This document shows, piece by piece, positions 15,640 to 24,140 of a stretch of DNA of 37,018 nucleotides. This stretch comes from RGIG1918 sp964570895 (GTDB lineage Bacteria > Cyanobacteriota > Vampirovibrionia > Gastranaerophilales > Gastranaerophilaceae), in the NCBI GenBank assembly GCA_964570895.1, contig CAZMZD010000015.1, positions 1 to 37,018 of the forward strand, read 5' to 3'. Below the pieces are notes generated by a model that was given only the letters and a program-made list of their open reading frames with translations, was not told where the DNA came from and made no database searches. A program made the translations under genes and the position numbers. Numbering within the stretch: the stretch's first letter is position 1; each line of letters starts with the position of its first letter.

Positions 15640-17469
15640 ATGGCTATTAAAAAAATTATCGTTGGAACAGGGGTATGCATGGGCTTATTGGCGGCAACTG
15701 TTCCATTTAGTATGACACTCGCTGCAGATTGCGACAACGGGTGCCCTCTTTCAAAAGTTACACCTAAAAACGCAACTTGTGACAAATGCACAAAAGTTTA
15801 TGACGAATGCGGGTGCGAACAAGATTTAGTGACAGGCGGAGCTGCTTCAATTGACGCAAAAAAATATCAAGTTCAAAAATATAGCTACCCTGACGCTGTT
15901 TACACAAATTCTAACGCAAGTGCAATTGGCGGAGTGGACAACAATGCAATTATGAACCATGGTTCAACAACTCCTTGCGGCAAAGAACTTGGCGTTATGG
16001 TGACAGAAGGCTGCCCGACAGGCGGAGCTGCAATGATTGACGAAACAGGCGGCGCTGCAATGGTGGCAAAAGAAGGTAAAGATTGCGGTTGCGAGCCGGA
16101 TGTATCGGTAAAATCGCCAACATCAATTGAAGTTACAAGAAAAGTGCTCGAAGGGCATAATCCAAGAAATATTACGGGTTTTGCAGCCGGTATGGGAAAT
16201 TTCTACCCTGATGTGCCGGATAGTCATTGGGCAAGTTCTGATATTAACCGTTTAACGGATAAATGTGTGCTTTATGGTTATCCAAACGGTTTGTTTAAGC
16301 CAAATAAAGACGTGACAAGGGCAGAAATGGCGCAAGCAATTGTTAAAGGCTACAATCTTGAAGGCACTCAAATGACACCTGAAGGCAATTTTTCGGATGT
16401 GCCAAAATCCCATTGGGCTTATGAAGCAATCAATAAAGGTGCTAGCGCAGACTTTTTAGAAGGCGTTACTTGCGATAAATTTAATCCTAACGGCAAAATC
16501 ACAATGGCGCAAGCACTCACAATTGTATCAAAAGGCATAAATTGCCCTATGGACAAATGCAAAGCCGATGAAATACTAACGAAATATAAAGATGGACACT
16601 TGGTTCCTGATTGGGCGAAAATCCCTGTTGCAAAAGCAATCGATAATGGCGCATTGAGTGATATCAACTCTTGCTACATTCACCCTAACAAAGAAGCAAA
16701 TCGCGCTCAAATTGCGACAATGTTGCAAAACATAAGGGTTGCAGGCGGATATGATACAGATAATCAAGTTGCTTCATCAGAAGTGAAGAAAACTTATGTC
16801 GAAAAAGAGCAAAAAGTGACAATTCCGACACTTGAGCTCAAAATGGGTGACATTATCAACTCTAAAAACGCAAACGTTGGCGAAAGATTTGGCGCAACAA
16901 CACTAAACACTATTGTAATTGACGGCGTGACCTTCGAAAAAGGCTCTAAAGTGTATGGTAAAGTTGTTGAAGTTATAAGGCCGACTAAAAATTCAAAAGG
17001 TGCAATCAGACTTTCGTTCAATCAAATTGAAGGTTGTGATGGCAAAAAATATGACCTTCCAAAACAAATTTTGACAGCACGTGTTGATAAAAACAAAGAC
17101 GTAAATGGTTTCACAAGAGCGGTTCAATGGCCATTCACTTGGACGGGTTCAATTCTTGGTAACGTTGGCCGTGCCGCGGGTGGTATAGTTGTTGGGCTTG
17201 CTAACGCAACTGAAAACTTGCTTGATAGCACAGGTACGGGTTCTGCAGAACTTTTAACAGGGCAATTTAGAGCGTCCGGCAGAAGCTATGCTAACGCAGG
17301 TAAAGCACTTGTTATGGCACCAATTGACGTAACAAGAACAGCTTTCTCGGGCACAATGGGTGTGTTCCAAACAACTGTTGACGAAGTCGCATATCTTGTT
17401 GACCCATCAGGTATGAAGGTTTCGCAAGTTAATCCAAAACAAAAAATCACAATTGCCTTTGGCAAATAA
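15640..17469 (+). CDS. cysteine-rich secreted SLH-domain protein
   Basis: The 609-residue protein has a signal peptide (cleavage near TLAADC). A cysteine-rich N-terminal region follows with three TGGAA(S/M)-type repeats. SLH repeats lie at about 187-360 (FYPDVPDSHWASSDI, GYPNGLFKPNKDVTRAEM, FSDVPKSHWAYEAI, FNPNGKITMAQ). A beta-rich domain contains VTFEKGSKVYGKVVEV, comparable to the first SLH protein. The C-terminal 110 residues are Gly/Ala-rich and amphipathic. I count 17 cysteines, 16 after the signal, some in CxxC or CxC pairs; this is unusual for SLH proteins. Function is unknown: a wall-anchored surface or envelope protein is inferred. It has a strong AAGGAGG Shine-Dalgarno, compatible with high expression, and a good terminator. 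Confidence 0.85.
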   Translation: MAIKKIIVGTGVCMGLLAATVPFSMTLAADCDNGCPLSKVTPKNATCDKCTKVYDECGCEQDLVTGGAASIDAKKYQVQKYSYPDAVYTNSNASAIGGVDNNAIMNHGSTTPCGKELGVMVTEGCPTGGAAMIDETGGAAMVAKEGKDCGCEPDVSVKSPTSIEVTRKVLEGHNPRNITGFAAGMGNFYPDVPDSHWASSDINRLTDKCVLYGYPNGLFKPNKDVTRAEMAQAIVKGYNLEGTQMTPEGNFSDVPKSHWAYEAINKGASADFLEGVTCDKFNPNGKITMAQALTIVSKGINCPMDKCKADEILTKYKDGHLVPDWAKIPVAKAIDNGALSDINSCYIHPNKEANRAQIATMLQNIRVAGGYDTDNQVASSEVKKTYVEKEQKVTIPTLELKMGDIINSKNANVGERFGATTLNTIVIDGVTFEKGSKVYGKVVEVIRPTKNSKGAIRLSFNQIEGCDGKKYDLPKQILTARVDKNKDVNGFTRAVQWPFTWTGSILGNVGRAAGGIVVGLANATENLLDSTGTGSAELLTGQFRASGRSYANAGKALVMAPIDVTRTAFSGTMGVFQTTVDEVAYLVDPSGMKVSQVNPKQKITIAFGK

Positions 17470-17477
17470 TAAACAAA

Positions 17478-17505
17478 GGGGCGGCCTTCGGGCCGTCTTT
17501 TTTAA
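17478..17505 (+). terminator. intrinsic terminator of the second SLH gene
   Basis: A GC-rich stem, GGCGGCC with GGCCGTC around TTCG (a stable tetraloop), is followed by TTTTTT. Textbook form. Confidence 0.9.
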
Positions 17506-17560
17506 TTGGAATTTTAAAATAGCGGCATGTTACAAAATGTAAATTTTCGTCATTGAATTG

Positions 17561-17588
17561 TAAAGTTTCACCCTAAAAATCCGATAAA
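17561..17588 (+). promoter_or_regulatory. sigma-28 (FliA) promoter of flagellin
   Basis: TAAAGTTT (17561-17568), an 11-bp spacer and TCCGATAA (17580-17587) match the known FliA consensus TAAAGTTT-N11-GCCGATAA at all but one base. It lies 40 bp before the flagellin start, implying class III (late) flagellar control by FliA/FlgM, neither of which is in this window. Confidence 0.88.
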
Positions 17589-17626
17589 TAAACCACAAGG
17601 ATACGAAGGATTTAAGGAAGACAATA

Positions 17627-18448
17627 ATGATTACAATCGGCACAAAACAAGCTGTTACTTATGTGAACAGAATTAATGATTTGAATGATAAAAAAGCAGA
17701 GTCGATGTCTAAATTATCAAGCGGATATAAAGTGCAAAGCGCTGCCGATGACGCCGGTAATTATCAAACAATAATTGACGCAACTTGCGAATTAAAAGGC
17801 TTAGAAGTTGCAAACAAAAACACTCAAGCGGCTGTTGAAATAGGCTATATTGCAGACGACGCTTTGAATTCAATTTTAGATTCTGCATACGTTGTTATGG
17901 ATATTGCAAACCAAGCATTGAATGCAGATGACAAGGAAAGAGCTGTTTTAGAACAAAGAGCAGGCGCTATTATTTCTCAAATGAATACGATTAAAAATAA
18001 TACAAAATATAATGATAATGCAATTTTCACAGACGACGGTTTAACTTTTCAAATTGGTTATGAAAGCGACGAAAACTCGAAAGTAACAATAAACACTTCT
18101 CTTTCGTCTTCTGAAATTGGGATTGACCTTGAAACATACGCAGTTGATTTTTCTGACGAAGACAAAATTAAAGAAGTTATGCAACAAATGGATGATTTAG
18201 GCTATTCTTTATCAAATAAAATTTCGGAAGTTGCTTCTAAAAGTTCTGCTTTAAAAGACAGAATTACGGTTCAAGAAAACACATACGCAAAAGTTTCAGA
18301 CGCAAGAGCTTCAAAAATTGAAACAAACGTTGCACAAGAACTTTTAAATTATGTGAAATTAGGAATTTCTGAAAGCGCAACAAATTCATTACTACAGTCT
18401 GCAACTCAATTAAATGGCGACCTAATCACAAGAATTATAGGTTTCTAA
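17627..18448 (+). CDS. fliC: flagellin (compact form)
   Basis: The 273-residue protein has the paired flagellin ends. The N-terminal D0/D1 coil includes KLSSGYKVQSAADDAGN. The C-terminal coil includes ARASKIETNVAQELLNYVKLGI and SATNSLLQSATQLNGD. Only about 60-80 variable residues lie between them, so D2/D3 domains are absent, as in the shortest known flagellins. Assembly with FlhA-dependent export forms the filament. The near-perfect sigma-28 promoter upstream corroborates the call. The very N-terminal MITIGTKQAVTYVNRI differs from the usual MAxxINTN pattern. AAGGAAG serves as Shine-Dalgarno. hisH ends convergently 1 nt after its stop. Confidence 0.93.
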   Translation: MITIGTKQAVTYVNRINDLNDKKAESMSKLSSGYKVQSAADDAGNYQTIIDATCELKGLEVANKNTQAAVEIGYIADDALNSILDSAYVVMDIANQALNADDKERAVLEQRAGAIISQMNTIKNNTKYNDNAIFTDDGLTFQIGYESDENSKVTINTSLSSSEIGIDLETYAVDFSDEDKIKEVMQQMDDLGYSLSNKISEVASKSSALKDRITVQENTYAKVSDARASKIETNVAQELLNYVKLGISESATNSLLQSATQLNGDLITRIIGF

Positions 18449-18449
18449 T

Positions 18450-19049
18450 TTATTCTTCGAGCCATTTTTTGAAGAAATTAATGCCGGCTTCAGCGCTTTT
18501 TTCTGGGTGAAATTGCACGGCAGAGATATTTTCAAATTTAACGGAAGAGCAAAAATCTATGTAATATTCTGTTTTTGAAGAAACAATTTTTTCATCATTC
18601 GGCACAACATAATAAGAATTAACAAAATAAAAATAATCATCTGAAAGAGCGGAATTTGAAGATGTTACTTGAATTTTATTCCAGCCGACTTGAGGAATAT
18701 TCCCTTGGGTGAATTTTTTAACTTTGCCTTTGAATACACCGAGCCCGCTAATTCCTTGCGCCTCTTCGCTTTCTTCAAACAGAACTTGCAAGCCAAGGCA
18801 AATGCCAAGAAAATGCTTGCCTTTTGCGATTGCGCTTTTTATGACTTTATCAAGGCTTTTTTCTTGCAATTTTTCCATACATTGCGCAAAGTGCCCTTGC
18901 CCAGGAAAAATGATTTTATCTGCGCTTAAGATAAGTTCAGGGTCATCTGTTAAAATTGCTTCTGCGCCAAGCATTTCAAGAATGTTTTTAATACTTTTTA
19001 CATTCCCTGCACCATAGTCAATGATTGCAATTTTTTGATTATTTTTCAA
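18450..19049 (-). CDS. hisH: imidazole glycerol phosphate synthase, glutamine amidotransferase subunit
   Basis: The 199-residue class I glutaminase has the nucleophile C84 in GICLGLQVLFEES, H181 and E183 in VQFHPEKS, and the N-terminal IIDYGAGNVKSI typical of HisH. It releases ammonia from glutamine and channels it to HisF to make imidazole glycerol phosphate in histidine synthesis. hisF and the other his genes are not in this window, so the pathway is scattered. Its start overlaps the end of the upstream aminotransferase gene by 11 nt, indicating an operon. Confidence 0.94.
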   Translation of the reverse strand: MKNNQKIAIIDYGAGNVKSIKNILEMLGAEAILTDDPELILSADKIIFPGQGHFAQCMEKLQEKSLDKVIKSAIAKGKHFLGICLGLQVLFEESEEAQGISGLGVFKGKVKKFTQGNIPQVGWNKIQVTSSNSALSDDYFYFVNSYYVVPNDEKIVSSKTEYYIDFCSSVKFENISAVQFHPEKSAEAGINFFKKWLEE

Positions 19050-20277
19050 AAGTGTGTCCGTCCGCTTTCATTCTTGCGATAACTTCTGCAAGGTCGTCTT
19101 CAGAAGCAACAATGCTGAGCCTTACATAACCTTTGCCAAATTTACCAAAAGCAGTTCCCGGAACAATCATAAGCCCTGATTTTTCTAATAAATCGGCGCA
19201 AAATTCTTCATCAGTTGCATATCTTGCAGGTGTTTCAATCCAAAGGTAGAACGTTGTTTTTGGCATTTCAACATTTTTCCAACCTAATTCATGCAACCCT
19301 TTGATAAAGTTTTCAAGTTTAACTTTGATTTTTGCGTTTGCGTTTCTTATGTATTCTTCGCCTTCGTCTGAAGTTAAGATTTTAGCGCCGGCATATTGAA
19401 TTGCTCTAAATATACCCGTATCTAGGCTTGATTTTAATTTGCCAAATGCTTTGATTGCTTGAGCATTACCGCAAACCCAGCCAAGGCGCCAGCCCGTCAT
19501 TGCAAATGGTTTTGAGAATGAATGGAACTCAACCGCAACATCTTTTGCGCCTGCGCATTCTAAGATTGAGTGTGGTTTGTGTTCTTCGTCAAAATAAATG
19601 TCGCAATATGCGTTATCATACATTAAAAGCACATCATGTTTTTTGCAGAAATCAACCATTGATTGCATATATTCAAATGTGCAAGTCACGCCAAGAGGGT
19701 TGTTCGGATAGTTTGCAATAATTGCTTTAACTTTTCCAAAATCGTTTCCTTCTGCAATAAATTTTTCATAAACTTTTTCAAGGTCAGGCATAAAGTTGTC
19801 TTCTTTTGTCATTGGAATGCTGTATGCACGTGCGCCTGAAACCTTAATCATTTCGCCGTATGAAGCGTATCCTGGGTCCGGAATCCAGATAATATCTTTT
19901 TCTTCGTCTGTGTAGCGCGGGTTAACAAGGCATCTAATCATATTTGCGATACCTTCTTTTGAACCGATTAATGAAAATACTTCAGATTTAGTATCAACAT
20001 CAACCCCAAAACGGTCTTTCATTCTTCTTTGGATTGCTTCTAAATAATATTTTTCGCCTTTTGGAATTGAGTATGTGTGAATTTTTGGGTCGGTCAAAAT
20101 ATTTTGCAATTCTTGAATTACAAAATCCGGCACCATATCAACAGGAGCGCCCATTGCAAGGGAAATTGGAGCTCTGTTTTTTGCAATTAAATCGTTCTTA
20201 ATTTCTTCTGCGCGAGAACGAATTTTAAACATAATATACGTGTCTAACTGTGATACAAAATTGTTTTCTACTATCAT
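19039..20277 (-). CDS. dapL: PLP-dependent class I aminotransferase, LL-diaminopimelate aminotransferase-like
   Basis: The 412-residue fold-type I enzyme has the PLP lysine K256 in FHSFSKPFAMTGWRLGW, the NYPNNPLG loop (N193) and D221/Y224 in MYDNAYCD. The motifs DPGYASYGEMIK and YSIPKGEKYYLEAI are typical of the DapL/alanine-aminotransferase group. DapL makes LL-diaminopimelate from tetrahydrodipicolinate and glutamate, feeding lysine and peptidoglycan synthesis, as in cyanobacteria. The neighbouring hisH raises histidinol-phosphate aminotransferase as an alternative, but the motifs fit DapL/AlaA better. Substrate is not certain. AAGGA lies 9 nt before the ATG. Confidence 0.75.
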   Translation of the reverse strand: MIVENNFVSQLDTYIMFKIRSRAEEIKNDLIAKNRAPISLAMGAPVDMVPDFVIQELQNILTDPKIHTYSIPKGEKYYLEAIQRRMKDRFGVDVDTKSEVFSLIGSKEGIANMIRCLVNPRYTDEEKDIIWIPDPGYASYGEMIKVSGARAYSIPMTKEDNFMPDLEKVYEKFIAEGNDFGKVKAIIANYPNNPLGVTCTFEYMQSMVDFCKKHDVLLMYDNAYCDIYFDEEHKPHSILECAGAKDVAVEFHSFSKPFAMTGWRLGWVCGNAQAIKAFGKLKSSLDTGIFRAIQYAGAKILTSDEGEEYIRNANAKIKVKLENFIKGLHELGWKNVEMPKTTFYLWIETPARYATDEEFCADLLEKSGLMIVPGTAFGKFGKGYVRLSIVASEDDLAEVIARMKADGHTFEK

Positions 20278-20435
20278 CGGCTATTCCTTAAGTTTTAATG
20301 CAATAAAATTATACAACAAAAATCGAAATTATAATTATTTTTTTATAAAAATGTAAAACTATCCGCAATTTTTGGCTTGGTAGGGTGAAAAAGAAAATAA
20401 TAAAAGTTAAACTGAGTGTGATTTTGGAGATAAAA

Positions 20436-21101
20436 ATGAATAATAAAATAAGACTTGTGCTTGTCGAAGACCATAAATTACTTTGCGTTGGGCTTAAAAG
20501 CCTGTTCGAAAAACATGGTGAAATTGTAGTCGTCGGCGAGGCGGAAAACGGGAAATCGGGCATTGAAAAAATAAAAAGCCAAAAACCCGATGTTGCAATA
20601 ATAGATATCGGACTGCCTGATATTTCAGGAATTGAAGTTTTAAAAGAAATAACAAATGAAATGCCGGATGTTAAAACTATAATTCTTACATCGCACATGA
20701 AGGAAAATGAAATTTTGGAGTGTTTAAAATATGGCGCAAATGCTTACGTGCTCAAAGATATTGCGGATGAAATGCTCGTTTCGATTGTAAAAAGCGTGAA
20801 AGACGGGGCAATGTGGCTTGACCCCAAGGTGGTTGACATTGTGCGCAATTCTTCGTGTGGAATAATGCCAGCTAAAACCACATCCAGAGCGAGTTTTAAG
20901 GCACAACATGCAAACCTTACGGAGCGCGAGTATGAAGTTTTAAAACTTTTGGTTGATGGGAAATCGAACAGTCAAATTGCTGAAATTTTAAGCATTTCAG
21001 AGCATACTTCAAAAGCCCATGTGTGCAATATTATTCAAAAACTTGTGGTCGATGACAGAACTCAAGCGGCGGTTAAAGCAATCCGAGAGGGATTAGTCTA
21101 A
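20436..21101 (+). CDS. NarL/FixJ-type two-component response regulator
   Basis: The 221-residue protein has a receiver domain with the acidic pair E11/D12, phospho-acceptor D57 in VAIIDIGLPD, S86 and K107 in YVLKDIAD. A LuxR-type helix-turn-helix follows at about 155-215 (LTEREYEVLKLLVDGKSNSQIAEIL). I start at ATG 20436 because GGAGA lies just upstream; a GTG at 20385 would add an AT-rich non-conserved tail. Phosphorylation by an unknown sensor kinase should promote DNA binding. No kinase gene is adjacent, so it is an orphan here. It is divergent from dapL and convergent with rqcH (4-nt overlap). Confidence 0.92.
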   Translation: MNNKIRLVLVEDHKLLCVGLKSLFEKHGEIVVVGEAENGKSGIEKIKSQKPDVAIIDIGLPDISGIEVLKEITNEMPDVKTIILTSHMKENEILECLKYGANAYVLKDIADEMLVSIVKSVKDGAMWLDPKVVDIVRNSSCGIMPAKTTSRASFKAQHANLTEREYEVLKLLVDGKSNSQIAEILSISEHTSKAHVCNIIQKLVVDDRTQAAVKAIREGLV

Positions 21102-22684
21102 ATCACAATTTCTGTTTCCATAGAGTATATCACAAGCCCAAGCTGCTTTGCTGTGGGCTTTTTCAGATATTTGCGCTTAGTGTAAATAATTGAAGATTTG
21201 CCTGAGTTTTTATATTTTGAATTTTCTTTAACAAGCTTTGCGCAAAATTCCAAAATTTCTTTATCGGGGGCTTTTTTGTCGTTGGTTTGCTTTAAAATCA
21301 GGTGGCATGATGGCGCATTGAGCACATGGAACCAATAATCTTCCCCGCGGGCAATTTTTGAGAGCAAATAATCGTTTTGTTTTGCATTTTTCCCGATGTA
21401 AATTCGCCAGCCGCCATGATTAATTTCTTGAACTTTTGGTTTAGTTTGAGCTGCGTTTTTATTTTGCGCGAATAAGCTTTCAATTTCTTCAAGTTCTTCT
21501 TGCGTGCTTGCTTCTTCTATATTGAACAAAATTTCTTCAAAATATTCTTTTTCAGATTGGGCAATGCTAAAAAAATTTTCCTTAAATTTTGCGCTTTGTT
21601 TTTCTTTTTGGTAAAGCTTGTAATATTTTTGCGCAGTTGCGCTTGCGCCTATTTTTTTATCGATTGGGATTTTTTCGCCATCCGTTTCGAGTGTTTCGCA
21701 AGAAGGCGAAATGTTATATAAATTTGCAAAAATCAAATCCCCCCAAAGTTTGTATTTTTCTTGCTTATCCGTGTTTATGGGGCTAGATAAAACCTTGTTT
21801 CTTTTTGAAATTTCAGCCTCGATTTTTCGTTTTAATTTATTTTTTTTCTTTGAATAAGTATCAGCTTCGAATTTTGAAACATAATTTTCGACAATAAAAT
21901 CGTTAATGGTGAGCACTGCGCCGTAAATCCCTTTTATATAGCTGGTGTCAGTCATTTTTGATATTTTCTGAAGCACTTCAAATAAAGTCACAGGTTCTTC
22001 TAAAACACGCTCCAGCACTATATTTTCAATAATTTTTTCAAGCAAATTTTTCGTGAAATAAAAATATTTTCTGCTTATTGCGCTTATTATATCATTTTGC
22101 TCTTTAAGCCCGTATATCAAGCTTGCAAAGCCACCAAAGCTGTCGTTTAAAATGTCGATTTTATCTTGTTTAGGGGGGTAAGAGTATTTAATTCCACCCC
22201 AAAGCTCGCGTATAGAGCTTTTTTCTTGCGAAATGTTGTGCGCACAACCCAAGATAACCCCTGTTTTTTGGTTGTATAAAATTATGTTTGAGTGTTTCCC
22301 CATAAGCTCAACTGCAAGGCAAAGCGGCGAAATTGAGCCTATTTCATCGTAACTGTTAAAATGAAATTCAATAATTCTTTCGTAATCTACAACCCTAAAA
22401 TCAATCAGGCGGGAGCTTTGAAGATATTTTCTAAGCAGCATACAAAACATCGGTGCCACTTTTGGCATTTGCCCCGCCTCGTGCGTTAGTGCAATATAAT
22501 TAAATTCCGGCGAAATGTTAATCGAGATATTTTTAACCACGCCGCCAGAGCGAAAAGTCAGGATAATTTCGCTTTTTGAAGGCTGGCGAACTTTTTGCAA
22601 ATAAGAGCCTGCAAGAAAACTTCTGTTTTCAATTTCAAACAATTTTAAAACCAGAGAATCAATTTTTGCCATTTTAGTAGACAT
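21098..22684 (-). CDS. rqcH: NFACT-family protein RqcH (ribosome quality control)
   Basis: The 528-residue protein has an N-terminal NFACT-N domain (IALTHEAGQMPKVAPMFCMLLRKYL, then AVELMGKHSNIILYN), a coiled-coil middle (about 270-400), and a C-terminal NFACT-R domain (GWRIYIGKNAKQNDYLLSK, DYWFHVLNAPSCHLIL). RqcH binds obstructed 50S subunits and recruits tRNA-Ala to add C-terminal alanine tails for degradation, acting upstream of ClpXP-type proteases. In older annotation the family is called fibronectin-binding. GAGGA lies 5 nt before the ATG at 22684, supporting this start over an ATG 12 nt in. It overlaps the preceding gene by 11 nt. Confidence 0.9.
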   Translation of the reverse strand: MSTKMAKIDSLVLKLFEIENRSFLAGSYLQKVRQPSKSEIILTFRSGGVVKNISINISPEFNYIALTHEAGQMPKVAPMFCMLLRKYLQSSRLIDFRVVDYERIIEFHFNSYDEIGSISPLCLAVELMGKHSNIILYNQKTGVILGCAHNISQEKSSIRELWGGIKYSYPPKQDKIDILNDSFGGFASLIYGLKEQNDIISAISRKYFYFTKNLLEKIIENIVLERVLEEPVTLFEVLQKISKMTDTSYIKGIYGAVLTINDFIVENYVSKFEADTYSKKKNKLKRKIEAEISKRNKVLSSPINTDKQEKYKLWGDLIFANLYNISPSCETLETDGEKIPIDKKIGASATAQKYYKLYQKEKQSAKFKENFFSIAQSEKEYFEEILFNIEEASTQEELEEIESLFAQNKNAAQTKPKVQEINHGGWRIYIGKNAKQNDYLLSKIARGEDYWFHVLNAPSCHLILKQTNDKKAPDKEILEFCAKLVKENSKYKNSGKSSIIYTKRKYLKKPTAKQLGLVIYSMETEIVI

Positions 22685-23333
22685 CTATTTCCTCAAGTTT
22701 GTAAATCGCTTTATTTAGCTCGGAAAGCAGGATTTGAACCTCGCTATTTATATATTGTTTTGAATATTGCGTGCCATCAAGCGCCATATATTTTGAATAT
22801 CTTTTTGCGTCATACATGATGTTCCCAAGGAGTTTTGCCCTATACACAACCGAGCAAATCCAGATATAGTGCATTGATTGCGCGTCAGGTGTGCCTGCGT
22901 ATTTATTAATCATATCGTTTGTGAGCAAATTTAAATTATTGACTTGAGAAATATATTTTTGAAGCTCGATGTTTTCAGGGTTTTTGGCAATAAAATCCCT
23001 GAAATTTTGAAGCGGTTTGCGGATATACAAGACGTCGTCAATGAAAGGAGAATTTTTTTCTTTTTTAATTATTTCTTCCATAAAAATCGGGTCATCGAAA
23101 GGGGCGCCTTCCAAGTTTGTTTTGTTTGTTTTGCTTGCGTCATCCGTTGGAATGACGGTTGCATTTTTTTGCCTTTTATATTCAAAAATAGCGTTTACAT
23201 TAGGAAGAATGCCTTTGTAGCCCGTTGCTTTTTGCCCTGCCTTTGACTTTTCTTTTTTGCCAAACCATGCTGCCTCACACGGAAGCGCTAAAGAAAAAAA
23301 CAATATGAAAAGTGTGGCAATAATTTTCTTCAT
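22674..23333 (-). CDS. secreted protein of unknown function, coupled to rqcH
   Basis: The 219-residue protein has a clear signal peptide (MKKIIATLFILFFSLALPCEA, possibly with a lipobox-like LPCEA). A basic linker follows, then an alpha-helical, Lys/Asn-rich mature part with no family motif I recognise. Cysteine at position 19 is compatible with either lipoprotein processing or ordinary signal cleavage just after it. It overlaps rqcH by 11 nt, so the two are co-translated, although an exported protein and a ribosome-rescue factor have no obvious common job. The long helical stretch LQKYISQVNNLNLLTNDMIN suggests a helical bundle. Confidence 0.75.
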   Translation of the reverse strand: MKKIIATLFILFFSLALPCEAAWFGKKEKSKAGQKATGYKGILPNVNAIFEYKRQKNATVIPTDDASKTNKTNLEGAPFDDPIFMEEIIKKEKNSPFIDDVLYIRKPLQNFRDFIAKNPENIELQKYISQVNNLNLLTNDMINKYAGTPDAQSMHYIWICSVVYRAKLLGNIMYDAKRYSKYMALDGTQYSKQYINSEVQILLSELNKAIYKLEEIDVY

Positions 23334-23379
23334 ACATTTATTATACTTAGAATTATTGTTATTTCAAAATTATTTTAAC

Positions 23380-23577
23380 TTATACTATGGTTATAGTAGT
23401 TCAAATGTGGCTTGCAGAGCGCGTTTTGAGGTATAGCCAATTGGCTAAGCTTGATTTTTTAACAATTTTATGTTAACCTACTTCATGAAATTAGGGTTTC
23501 ATTTCGCTAATTCAAGTGTAAATAAAGAAAGGTAGCGAGTTTTTACCCCATTTCAAAACAGAAGAAAAGAGGATATT
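23380..23577 (+). promoter_or_regulatory. upstream region of the lytic transglycosylase with palindromes
   Basis: The gene-free stretch 23334-23577 contains an inverted repeat AACT-ATACTAT-TTATAGT-AGTT (23380-23402 region) and a perfect 14-nt palindrome TAGCCAATTGGCTA (23434-23447). It also has a small hairpin ATGAAA/TTTCAT about 90 nt before the gene. They could be operators or leader hairpins. AGAGGA serves as Shine-Dalgarno. I recognise no riboswitch. Confidence 0.35.
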
Positions 23578-24096
23578 ATGACAAAAAAGCTAATCAAGTT
23601 AATGCTTGTATGCCTATGCCTAGTATTTATCGCCCCTGCAACATTTGCAAACACAACAACAATGCAAGTTAAAAAAGATATAGTGCAAACCGCGCTCAGT
23701 ATGGGTGTTGACCCGTATCTTGCACTCAGCATTGCAAAATTAGAATCAAATTTTAATCAACAAAAGAAAAACCCAAGTGGCGCAGTTGGAATTTTCCAAC
23801 TTATGCCAAGAACTGCGAAATTTCTAGGCGTTGACCCGCATATTACAAGTCAAAACATCAAAGGTGCACTCACATACTACAAAATGATGTACACAAAATT
23901 CGGTTCAACGGAACTTGCTCTTGCAGCATATAACGCTGGACCAGGGAATGTCAAAAAGCATGGCGGTGTCCCACCGTTTAAAGAAACGAAAAAGTTTATT
24001 AATATGGTGCGCCAAGAATCTGAAACATTTAAATCAGACCCGTACATTAAACAATATGTGTCAAACCACAAAGAAACAGTTTCAGAAACATTATAG
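23578..24096 (+). CDS. secreted SLT-domain lytic transglycosylase
   Basis: The 172-residue protein has a signal peptide (LMLVCLCLVFIAPATFA) and a Slt70-type catalytic domain from about residue 30. The catalytic glutamate is E56 in SIAKLESNFN. Family motifs GAVGIFQLMPRTA and LAAYNAGPGNVKKHGG are intact. It cleaves the MurNAc-GlcNAc bond in peptidoglycan to give 1,6-anhydro products, in wall turnover or to open the wall for flagella or pili. There are no binding modules, so it is a minimal enzyme. It is monocistronic, ending at a good terminator. Confidence 0.93.
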   Translation: MTKKLIKLMLVCLCLVFIAPATFANTTTMQVKKDIVQTALSMGVDPYLALSIAKLESNFNQQKKNPSGAVGIFQLMPRTAKFLGVDPHITSQNIKGALTYYKMMYTKFGSTELALAAYNAGPGNVKKHGGVPPFKETKKFINMVRQESETFKSDPYIKQYVSNHKETVSETL

Positions 24097-24106
24097 AATT
24101 AAATTT

Positions 24107-24131
24107 AAGCCCGTCTAGTTGACGGGCTTTT
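24107..24131 (+). terminator. intrinsic terminator of the transglycosylase gene
   Basis: AAGCCCGTC (24107-24115) pairs with GACGGGCTT (24121-24129), followed by TT. Strong 9-bp stem, loop TAGTT. Confidence 0.85.
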
Positions 24132-24140
24132 AAGTTGTGG

